Part shown: one piece after another, positions 55,062 to 64,000 of the stretch
Position numbering within the stretch: the stretch's first letter is position 1
Layout: each line of letters begins with the position of its first letter
Notes under the pieces: generated by a model
What the model was told of the DNA's origin: nothing
Database searches by the model: none
What the model saw: the letters and a program-made list of their open reading frames with translations, nothing else
Assembly: GCF_037126465.1 (NCBI RefSeq)
Contig: NC_088203.1
Coordinates: 93,310,668 to 93,374,667 of the forward strand
Length of the DNA: 64,000 nt
Reading direction: 5' to 3'
DNA from: Ornithodoros turicata
Taxonomy: Eukaryota > Arthropoda > Arachnida > Ixodida > Argasidae
Translations under genes and position numbers: made by a program

Positions 55062-56842
55062 ACAACAACAACAACTTTATTTTCGGCCTTGGAGAGTGGG
55101 GAGTTTCATCGCAACAGGCGATACTCTACCCCAGTGCTTGGTGGAATGGGGGGAATAAAATAACGTGCCCCTTTACAATAACGATCGAAGTCCGATGGTG
55201 TCCAGAAATGTCAGAAGACCTTTGAGCGCAGAGCGTTGCTGGGCTGGATTGGGCCAGGGACCAAGCAATTTCGGTAGGGAGAAAGGGCGAGAGTCCAGCT
55301 GACGAAGAGACTCGGAGAGTGTGGTTCGGGAAGGTTCGTAGTGAGGGCAATGAAGAAGAATGTGCTCCAGATCCTCAAGAGCACCACAGTGGCAGCAGGT
55401 GGGAGAATCAATTTGTCTCAAGCGGTAACGCCACTGAGCTGTAAAGGCCACATCGATGCGCATGCGGTGGATTAATGCAGCATCCTGACGAGATGTGTTT
55501 CGTGGCATGCGGAAAGCGAGCGTGGGATCAACTCTGTTCAACATAGAGGGGGGAAGAATGTCGGTTGTCCGTTGGCGGGAAGCCAGGGGTGTCACTAGAC
55601 GTCGCAGAATTGAACGGCGGTCTCCTCTGAGCAGAACAATACGGGTCCGGTTCCGAGACGAGAGTGCTGCTTCTGCGGCGCTGTCGGCCTGCTCGTTCCC
55701 CACGACACCACAATGGGCTGGAACCCACTGGAGAACTAGCCTGTGGCCTGCGGCGTAGATAGTGTGGTAAGCCATTAACACGTCTGTGACTAGGGGTGCG
55801 GATGGGCCTCGTATGCCGGAAGTTTCAATTGCTTGAAGTGCAGATTTGGAGTCTGTAAAGACTGCCCATTCCCGGGGTGGAAAATCAGCGATGTGTTGTA
55901 GAAAGAAAAGGATGGCATAGAGTTCCGCAGCTGTGGAGGAGGTTGGATGTGAAAGGCGTCTTCCGTGCACGACGCCTTCGGATGGAATGACGAAGGCTGA
56001 GGCGGACTTGTTGTTTCGGGATGCGCCATCAGTATATGCTGCCGTAAACGTAGAAAACTTCTCGTCTACCAGAGCATGAAAATGGGCTCGGAGGACTTGA
56101 GGGGGGACCTGATCCCTTCTTTGCAGAAGGTTTGGGAGGCGTACAAAAGTGGGCGGTACCGGTAGAGACCAGGGGGCTTCCGGCGGTATAGTGTCCTTAG
56201 TTATGAAGCCAGTGAGAGTCTGGCGTGTCCTCTGCGCTACTCGATAGAAGTCGCTTCCAGGGCGGTATCGAATTTTCCTGAGTAGCGGGTGGCGGGGAAT
56301 GTGAGCACGCAAACGGAGGTACTGCCGAGCCGTTTCCCGTTCACGAAGAACTTCAATCGGGAGCTCACCAGCTTCAGCCAGTACTTGTCGTGTTTCAGCC
56401 ATTCTTGGAACTCCGAGGCATCGACGAAGGCTTCGAGCAAACAGGGACCGAAGCGTATTTAATGAAGTTGTTGATATCCTGTGCAGAATAGGAAGGCTGT
56501 AAAGCACAGTTGCTGATCACAACGCTGATCACAGCCCCATCCTGGGCCAGAAAGATGTTGGATTGCGGGGAGCCATCGCTGCACTTTAGTTTCAAGGTGT
56601 TTAATGTGCCGAGCCCAGCGCAAGTCCGAGTCGATTACCACGCCAAGGAAGCGGTGAAAGCGTACTGGTTCTAGCTTCTTTAAACCGATACCTTCGTAAC
56701 CGCATGCTGCTATACGGTTTACCCAGTTATGATGCAACGCCTTGGCCGTGCGCCGTCTGACCTTTGTGCCACATGCAGTGTGCGCGCTGACCGGCTCATA
56801 TACGTCAAGGTCTTCGTCACTTTTGGGAGTTACTGTCATCAA
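55062..56842 (-). pseudogene. I-superfamily LINE, 5'-truncated, RNase H intact
   Basis: Minus strand. 56842-56459 encodes the RT thumb, with LEPVRFHRFLGVVIDSDLRW. A frameshift near 56500 leads into a 444-codon frame (56507-55173). This has AYTDGASRN (Asp), AELYAI (Glu), TDSKSAL (Asp) and VGNEQADSAAE (Asp), a full RNase H catalytic set, then CCHCGALEDLEHILLHC as the end knuckle. The 3' UTR ends AATAAAGTTGTTGTTGTTG at 55062. The RT palm, endonuclease and ORF1 are missing. Of the LINE fragments here this has the longest open C-terminal frame and may be the youngest. Confidence 0.9.
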
Positions 56843-56849
56843 CCGGCCT

Positions 56850-57685
56850 CTCTACCATGCTTTGATTACGTCAACCGGCATCTCCATTATCATCTTTCAT
56901 TCTCTATTCAATTAATTGGTATTGGGAAAGCGCCGAGCCTACTGGCCGGCATTAGTTCAGTACCCAGTTGGACTTGCATGGGGGAACTTCTGCATGGGGC
57001 GACGACCCCGACGAACAATCTTTCCGAGGACAACTTGCTAGGGATTTTTTTTCCGCATCCTGCTGTTTAGTTTGTGCTGTTTTATGGTCACCGTCTCTAA
57101 CCTTCACAATAGTCTCATTCCACAGCGCTACTGTCCTTAAAACAATGTGCTTGTCGTGTCTGCATCTTTCGTGTGTTCTGCGTGCACTGCCTTTGATGTT
57201 GAATTGTGCCTCACCAATTCGCACAGCTTTCCGTAGTTACTGACTATAGACATTCGCCCTTCACGCGCTTATTTCACGCTCATTTCTCGTTTGACTATTT
57301 CGTGCAGCGGCGTCAGCTGGTATCGTGTTCGCGCTCTGATCCCAGTCGTGGGCGCTCGCAAGTTGATATAGCAGGGAATAAATTATGTAGAGACGACAAG
57401 TAATTAACCTGACTGTTGTAGGCGCCCGGCCCGAGATGGAAGAAGAGGAAACTGCGTGACAGGAGCCCGAGTAGAATAGTAGAATAATAGTGCCTTATGG
57501 ACGACCCTCTGTTTACAAACTTGTGACGTCACGAGAAGACCGGTTCGAGGTTATATTTTGCTGTGGTGGGCAAGAAGCGGGAAAAACGCGTCGACTGATA
57601 GGCAGATAAAGCTGATAATGCCCACAAGCATGTTTTGCGCGGCGGCGAAATGTAATCGATGACGTAGGGGTGCAGGTCGTCGATA
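56850..57685. other. No gene recognised
   Basis: No domain-bearing frame; no repeat ends. Confidence 0.45.
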
Positions 57686-57687
57686 TA

Positions 57688-58531
57688 CAGGGTGTTTTAC
57701 CTAAAGCGATAAAAAATTCTAACCTGCGACGTACTCGCCGGAGGATTGCGAAACTTTCGGCAGTTACCTTCTGGGAACTTTTGCCGCCATTTAGAAAGTC
57801 TTTGGATAATTTTTAATTGAGGGAAATATATTTTTTTCAATTGAACTTCGAAAATTGCCAAGCGAACCTCACTTTTTTTTACAGAAATATGAAGTCCTCC
57901 ACGGATGACCGCAGACCCAACAAAAAACTATGCGCAGTATCGCAACAGAAACAGTCGAAAAAATTAGTAAAAATTAGGCTTTAGCCCCGCCTGCTTGATT
58001 TTCGCAAAGAAGCGCGTGCGAAATGTGCGTCTAGAGGATGAAGTGACCCCGCCTTCATTCGTTTTGCCTTCTTTGTGATGAGACGGTTGTTTTGTTTTCG
58101 TTGTGATAACACGGTTGTCACCAGCATCAAGGTCAAAGCGGGGGAACAAAAGACAAAACAAGAGGCGGGAACACTTCCTCTTCTCCTCGCACCTTTCGTG
58201 CGCTCTTCTTTGCGACAATCAAGCAAGCGGGGCTAAAGCGGAATACTTACTGATTTTTTAGGCTATTTCTGTTGCGATACTGTGCATAGTTTTTGTTGGG
58301 TCTGTTGGTTATCCGTGGAGGACTTCATATTTCTGTTTAAAAAAAAGTGAAGTTCGCTTGAAAATTTTCAAAGTTCAATTGAAGAAAATAAATTTCCCTC
58401 AATTAAAAATTGTCCAAAGTCATCCTAAATGGCGGCAAAAGTTCCCAGAAGGTGATTGCCGAAAGTCCCACAATCCTCCGGCGAGTACGTCGCGAGTTAG
58501 AATTTTTTATCACGTTATGTGTAACACCCTG
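57688..58531. mobile_element. Long-TIR element, TA TSD, mariner-like ends
   Basis: Begins CAGGGTGTTTTACC and ends GTAACACCCTG, flanked by TA at 57686-57687 and 58532-58533. Inverted homology extends inward for about 300 bp per side, leaving a centre of about 240 bp. No transposase. The 844-bp size and TA target fit a non-autonomous Tc1/mariner-type element. Confidence 0.85.
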
Positions 58532-58533
58532 TA

Positions 58534-58996
58534 TATAGTCAAGGTGTCTTACAACTGTTACTCAGAGACGCTGTCTTCCGCGAGGAACGGTAAGTATTGC
58601 GTGTCGTGTGCTGAGATTTCGACGTAAGTTAAAGAACCTTCACGTGAACAAATTTTATACTCCTGTGTCATACGGGCTAATTTAGCGTCATTTTCGTGAA
58701 AGTGCATAGCTTCGTGCGTGAATTAGCGCACTCCCCCCAAACGAATGTCACTTTTACTACATGCGCGCTACACGGCTTAAGTAAGTGTCACTAAACTATG
58801 ATGGCAATGTGGATAGTTGAGAATGAATTAACAAAATTTTTAGGCGCGCGCAACAATTCCGTCGTAGAGTGTCTTCCTTCGACTTACGAACACTTCCCGC
58901 AAATATTCATCCATCTTTCAACAAATTGGCACAAAATATGTAACTGTGAGGGGCCGCCACAAGTCAGGGCGAGTAAGAAGCAGATCCAAAATCTGG
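58534..58996. other. No gene recognised
   Basis: No supported gene or repeat. Confidence 0.4.
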
Positions 58997-59006
58997 TACT
59001 CCATAT

Positions 59007-59746
59007 TAGAGCCCTACACGGGCCTATTTTTCCGGGCCCGACCCGGCCCGGGCCCGGACCTTCATATTTTTATGCGGCCCGGCCCGATGGCCCAGTGCAT
59101 AGAGCTCGGCCCGCCCAGCCCCTTGACTCAGCGCGTAGATTCCGGCCTAGTATTTCCAGCCGTGACGTACGCGTTTCAAGCGCTTATCACACAAATTTAT
59201 AACAAGAGAAGACACAGTCACAAACGTAGAAGAACTGTCGGTTTAACACCACAAAAGCACGAGACCAAATTAAATCCAGGACGCACGCTGGCAAGCGCGT
59301 TATCGTTACACTACCAAGTTTTTGTGGATGTAGAGGGTGCTGTCGACCAACTCCTCCCAATCTTTAACCTTCTCACCAAGCTTTGCGAACGTGTTTCTGA
59401 AATACGTGAGGAGTCAGAAGCAATGTAAAGTGGCCTTGAGAATGCTATAGAAGGTCGAATCATACTTATAATGCTGTGTCCCTAGCTTGCTTTTGCAAAT
59501 ACTATGCACAGGAATGACGCAAGCATGTGATGATATGAACTAATAGTCCTACATTGCGTGGAATTAGCTGCGTGACACGGTCGAGCGTGACACTCAGAAA
59601 CATGTTTGTCGGCCCGGGCCAGGCCCGCCGTGCTGGCGTACTTTGTCGGCCCGGGCCCGGGCCGGTTCGGAGCACACAGCCAATAACAAGCTCGGCCCGG
59701 CCCGCGGGTTGGGTCGAGCCCGGGCCGGATCGGGCTCTACTCTATA
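59007..59746. mobile_element. GC-rich hAT-like element
   Basis: Flanking TACTCCATAT occurs at 58997-59006 and 59747-59756. Ends start TAGAGCCC and finish GGGCTCTA plus a few bases. Subterminal zones are dense in GGCCCGGGC-type words, giving much higher GC than the surroundings. No transposase motif was seen in the open frame at 58946-59428. The 8-10-bp duplication suggests hAT. Confidence 0.72.
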
Positions 59747-59756
59747 TACTCCATAT

Positions 59757-60925
59757 GACCGCAACAAATATGGCCGCCTGCGTGATTGCTGATTACGAAG
59801 TTTTCACAGGCTGTTAACTAGCGTAATTATATATTCTTTCGGCATAATGTTGCACTGCACTTAAATCAAACAAGCACGTTGTTGAAGACACTTGTTTAAA
59901 AATATTGTGGTTGCAGGGGCCTTTTGCTTTTCCGTAATGTTTTTCCCTGTAGGACCCTCAAAGCCTGCCGTCGATGCCACGAACGCGGTCCGCCGAAGTG
60001 AAGTGAGTTTGGGGAACTCACTAAATCGTTAGTGCACTTTCTGCCGAGTGTCACAAGAATATGCCGTGTGACAGCGCACGAATGACACCAAGTGCAAGTG
60101 TCACTCATTGTAAGTGACACTAAATTAGGCCGTCTGACATAGGGGTATAACCCGCACACAGACCGCTGTGGTGTCGCTCATGATCCTATAGTTGTCGCGC
60201 GACGTAAAGCCTATAGAATTTGTCTACTTTTTAAGAGAGATGAGGGAGGTCAGCCAATATATGGCTTGCTACTCTTTAAAGCAATTTGACCCGGACGAAA
60301 AAAATGCACGCACAAAACTCTCACACACACCCACAAAAAAAAAAAAAAAACAAAGGGAATCACTGCCTGTCTCCGTCCCCTTCCGCTGTGTTGCCCTTGT
60401 TCTGCACTCTTACGTACTGTACTCTTACTGTTAGCACTGTTACGTACTTTTCGTTAGAGTCACTACTTTCAGTGCCTGTCCGGGTAAATAATTGTCGAAA
60501 CACTTTCTGCTACGAACAACGTATCTAACACAACAACAACCCGGCGATTATTTCACAGATTATACCTGACTGATAATCGACAAACTCGTTATTATTACTT
60601 TTCGAAATAGAATCATATTCCGAAACAGAGAAAGTTCATAAAGGCTGAAATCATTTTTGCGCATGCGATTAATGCCAAACGTCCTCGCCACTGGCTCGCA
60701 GCTCTGTCGCTGCCTTAGAGGCAGTGGCAGGGAAGCTTGACGAAGTGTTCCCCTGTGGTCCGAAAGTCAGGCGAATGCAAAGGACACTGGCCATAATGGA
60801 AGGCCTTTCCAGGAAACCGTCTTCAGTTGCTCCTCTGGGAAGTGTGGCGGTATCTTCAGCCACGAATTGGGAAGTTACATGTTCTGCTTTTCCGGACATT
60901 CCCTTTTCTTCCTGAAAATTGTGTC
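59757..60925. other. No gene recognised
   Basis: An A-run lies at 60336-60351. GTGTGACAGCG and GTCTGACATAGGGGTATA at 60065-60150 recall the termini of the element at 61923-62372. No gene supported. Confidence 0.4.
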
Positions 60926-60929
60926 GTTG

Positions 60930-61178
60930 GGAATACTTTAAGCTGTGTTTTGTGGACCTCGGGTTTGGTTTCTATGGACTTCAATCACGTACCAGGGACC
61001 CCTCACATCCCACTGCTCCTACTCTTTTGACCTTTTTGGACACCATAAGACTACGAACCTTATTATGAAGGGGCTCCCTATTTCATTCTCCACACCACCA
61101 TCATCAATTGGGTAATGTATCGCCCCATTCGATGAATCCCCATTCATCACCTTCAAAATAAAGTCGTTGTTGTTTTTT
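60930..61178 (+). mobile_element. LINE 3'-UTR fragment
   Basis: Ends CATCACCTTCAAAATAAAG then TCGTTGTTGTT, the AATAAAG plus (GTT)n form seen at 55062 on the minus strand. Confidence 0.55.
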
Positions 61179-61452
61179 ACTCATATCCCACAACAAAATT
61201 AATTTTTGCGTCTCTTAACTACCACATTTGTGCTCAGAATATCGTAATATGCTATAGGCAGTCGATGCGCTTATCTTAAAATTATAACGTGGCTTTGTCC
61301 AACTGTAACAGAAATATATGAGCTAGTGGTATCAGAGAAGCCACCACATTGATTTCCGTGGAAGGTCTTATGCGTGGCTCATTAGGATGCGTGTTTGAGG
61401 GGTACAGGTAAGTAGCAAAATGAAAGAAACCGAATGCCATACGCAGTATATA

Positions 61453-62772
61453 CAGGGTGTCCCAGAAAACTTGTCATTGAATTATAATAAAAAAACTACA
61501 CCACCTAGAGTCACGCGGTCAATGGCATTTGTTCTTACTGCGTTTTTGCCACCTCCTCGTGTGAATGTCGTGTAACGTAAGTTTAATTATGTAAATTTTT
61601 GCGAGCTTAAGTCGGAAATTTGCCTAGTAAAGGTCACTTTTTTACCCCACCAATGTGAAGAGCGTGTCTAATTTAGTCAAATTAATGACAATTGACAGGG
61701 ATATTCAGAAGCTATCCCATCGGAAAAAATAGCCGAACATCATGCTGTACGGAGGTCGCACAGAATAGCGCACGATGAATTTTTCAGCGCAATCTTTGTC
61801 AGTCCGACGAAAGGAGGTTGGAAACCCAGCCCTCCCCGACGTCGCAGAGGGAGATAAAACAGGCATATCACGTCCGACTTTCGCTGGGATGATGCTTTCC
61901 CTCTCCCAATTTAGGAACTGTAATACCCCTGTCACGCGGGCATTTTCGATCCTGCTCGACCGAACCTGCTTGAACCCAATGCAGATCGGATGGTGCTACA
62001 CGGCCGCTTCCAAGCAGGATCGAACTTTGATCCTGCTTGACTCAAGACAGTTCCCATAACAGGATTGAGAATTTCAAGACGGCTCGACGGCCGCCATTTG
62101 CATCCTCGACCCCGGTGAACTGTGATAACTTAAGACGGACATGCGCGCGAAGCTACAAATGATGCTTACATCGGTATACGATAAATTACCACTAATATCG
62201 CTGTTATATAGGAAACGCGAAATTAATGAGTTCCGTTTATTCATTTGCACAGGTCAACCATTCAATGCGCATTGAAAGTGGTCGTGTAGCAGCGTCAAAA
62301 CTCGAGCATGCTCGGGAAGTTCAATGCAGATCGGATTCGAGAAGGATCGAAATGCCCGTGTGACAGGGGTATTACTTTTTCTACTATCACTCTGTGGGCT
62401 GGCTTCGGAACCTTTTTTCGTCGCACTGAGAGCGATTGCGCTCAAAAAGTCATCGCGCGCTATGGTCCGGTGCTCCGAAAAGCATGATATTCGGCTATTT
62501 TTTCCGATGGGATAGCTCGTGAATATCACTGTGAATTATCCTGAATTTGAGTGAATTCGGCACGCTCTTCATATTGGTGGGGTAAAAAAGTGACCTTTAC
62601 TTGGCAAACTTCCGAGTTCAGTTCGCAAATATTTACATAATTAAACTTGGAGTACATGACATTCACATTAGGAGGTGGCAAAAACCTAATAACAAATGCT
62701 ATTGACCGCATGATTCTAGGTGGCATAGTTTTTTTTATTATAATTCAATGACAGGTTTTCTGGGACACCCTG
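61453..62772. mobile_element. Long-TIR mariner-like element, TA TSD
   Basis: Begins CAGGGTGTCCCAGAAAAC and ends with its inverse, flanked by TA at 61451-61452 and 62773-62774. Inverted homology reaches about 300 bp inward, to the TCCGATGGGATAGC block at about 61711-61730 and 62502-62515. No transposase. Another element (61923-62372) is inserted in its centre. Confidence 0.85.
61923..62372. mobile_element. Nested MITE, TA TSD
   Basis: Ends ATACCCCTGTCACGCGGGCA and inverse, with TA at 61921-61922 and 62373-62374. The inner arms keep partial inverse similarity (GATCCTGCTCGA and GAGAAGGATCGA). It lies inside the element at 61453-62772 and is therefore younger. Confidence 0.8.
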
Positions 62773-62861
62773 TATACATTTATCGTACAAATCTTACATG
62801 ACTAGACATACGTATTACAGGCTACACGTAAATGGTTTAGGCATACGAGCTAGGCACTAAT

Positions 62862-63407
62862 CTAGTTGGGGTCTTTGTTCCGCACCCATGCACGGGTCAC
62901 TCCAAATATCGGGCCACAGGGGCAGTCACGGCCTTTAAGTCCTTCTGGAACCACAGCGCGGCTGTGCCCAACCTGGCTACCCAGGGTGGCCACTGATGGG
63001 CTGGAGGGCTCGTTTACCTCCATTCGGGGTGCATGCGATTCGGCAGGCTCAATTCTTGGCCGCGACAACTCCCTTGGTCCGGCAGCACTCGTGTACGGTT
63101 GCGGCTCCTGCGTTTGCCTCAACCCGGTGAGTTCCCTCTGTTTCCGGGACCGTTCAGTCGAGGTGGCTGGTGATGGTCGAGGTCCCTCGGCTAGAGCGTG
63201 CTCTACCTCAGCCTCCTCTGGCTTCCGTTTCGGCTCTTCCCGTTGTTTGTGACGCATTGTGGTTCGTCGAAGGGGCACCATAGCCGACGGAGTCGGAAAT
63301 TTTCGAAATTCTTTAACTGATATCAACAATAACTTTTCATAAGGACACATTTGGGGGGGGGGGGGGGTATATATAAGTTTAATAAACAGGAGGTGGCGTC
63401 CACGCAA
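62862..63407 (-). CDS. Unassigned 181-codon ORF
   Basis: Rich in Pro, Arg, Glu and Ser with no recognised domain; low-complexity and probably disordered. The first part crosses a G/C-run (63352-63367), so the real frame may start at the inner Met near 63280. It lies downstream of the minus-strand LINE at 63521. It might belong to that LINE, to a host exon, or be chance. Confidence 0.25.
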   Translation of the reverse strand: MRGRHLLFIKLIYTPPPPQMCPYEKLLLISVKEFRKFPTPSAMVPLRRTTMRHKQREEPKRKPEEAEVEHALAEGPRPSPATSTERSRKQRELTGLRQTQEPQPYTSAAGPRELSRPRIEPAESHAPRMEVNEPSSPSVATLGSQVGHSRAVVPEGLKGRDCPCGPIFGVTRAWVRNKDPN

Positions 63408-63520
63408 GGAGAGAGCAGCCAGACCTATGTCGGCTTGCTACGCCCTGGTGGAGCAAAAAAAAGAAAAAAAGTAACGGCCGGTTTCTTTGCAGTGGGGGCG
63501 AGTGCCCAGGGCCGCGGTTC

Positions 63521-63979
63521 TCAGTTCACAACGTAACACTCAGTTGGGTGTCCTGTAGGTATTGCAGGAGAGCCCTTGTAACGGCTCCCTGCTGTTGGCG
63601 TGCGACGGGGCCGAGAAGCACGGCCAGTGACAGCGAGCCGTGTAACCAGGCGTTGGAGGCGATTGGCGAGGACAGCGCGGGCTGCAGAGTACTCCGAGCA
63701 GGTTAGTAGGAGGTGCTCAACGTCTGCTACTGCGCCACAGGTAGCGCAGCTAGCTGAGCGACGCTTTCCGACCCTGCACAGGTATTGCGGTGTATATGCG
63801 ACGTTGAGTCGGAGCCGATGCAGCAGCGTTTCTTCTGCGCGGACGAGCTGCTGGTATGTAGCGAATTGCATTGTCGGGTCAATGGACTGGATATACGCAT
63901 TGGAGCGTACAGCGTCTTCGACAGAGCGACGCATTTCGGAGGCACACCACTCGCGGATCTTTATAAGACAGGCGGACAC
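63521..63979 (-). pseudogene. LINE C-terminus, runs toward the window edge
   Basis: LLHRLRLNVAYTPQYLCRVGKRRSASCATCGAVADVEHLLLTCSEY is recognisable in parts (LLHRLRLNVAYTP; CATCGAVADVEHLLLTC) as the end of an I-superfamily LINE ORF2 with its Cys/His knuckle. The frame is open to the last codons. The RNase H and RT would lie beyond 64000. Whether the element is intact cannot be judged here. Confidence 0.75.
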
Positions 63980-64000
63980 ATTTGGGTATTTTTATTTACG

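Overview
This window is eukaryotic and looks like intergenic or heterochromatic DNA from a hard tick. Evidence for a tick is three tRNA-derived SINE fragments of a kind I associate with ticks, a fold-back MITE family with TA target duplications in five copies, and Ty3/gypsy, P, hAT and RNase H-bearing LINE remnants, with no prokaryotic gene organisation. The species call is inference. I found no convincing single-copy host gene. Almost everything recognisable is a mobile element, usually one inside another.

Layout. 0-3 kb: SINE pieces, low-complexity DNA and a candidate LTR. 3.2-8.9 kb: a gypsy element (B) split by a 4.48-kb DNA transposon with TIRs of about 850 bp and a 677-codon ORF. 8.9-14.7 kb: gypsy A with an open Gag-Pol frame; its 3' LTR is interrupted by a CACTA-like element that itself carries a SINE. 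15.7-25.3 kb: gypsy C, split by a 6.85-kb P element whose six-exon transposase gene has no visible lesion. 25.7-33.4 kb: LINE fragments, a 21-bp minisatellite, a block of about 105-bp repeats, and a LINE broken by a MITE. 33.9-35.2 kb: gypsy D integrase, polypurine tract and LTR. 37.9-39.1 kb: a second CACTA-like element. 41.4-43.0 kb: four MITE copies. 43.9-47.8 kb: short units beside (TA)n tracts carrying hammerhead ribozyme motifs (Penelope-like in character), invaded by a hAT element and a solo LTR. 50-57 kb: LINE 3' fragments with (TTG)n tails. 57.7-62.8 kb: two long-TIR TA-target elements and a GC-rich hAT-like element. 63.5-64 kb: the tail of another LINE.

Several insertions can be proved from the window alone. 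Removing the P element, the large-TIR element or the 30.7-kb MITE, together with one copy of the target duplication, rejoins the interrupted reading frame exactly. The CACTA-like insertion can be checked against the uninterrupted LTR of gypsy A. This gives a relative order: LTR elements and LINEs first, DNA transposons later. The most notable items are the apparently intact P element, a hammerhead ribozyme with the full conserved core, and the long-TIR transposon with its open transposase frame.
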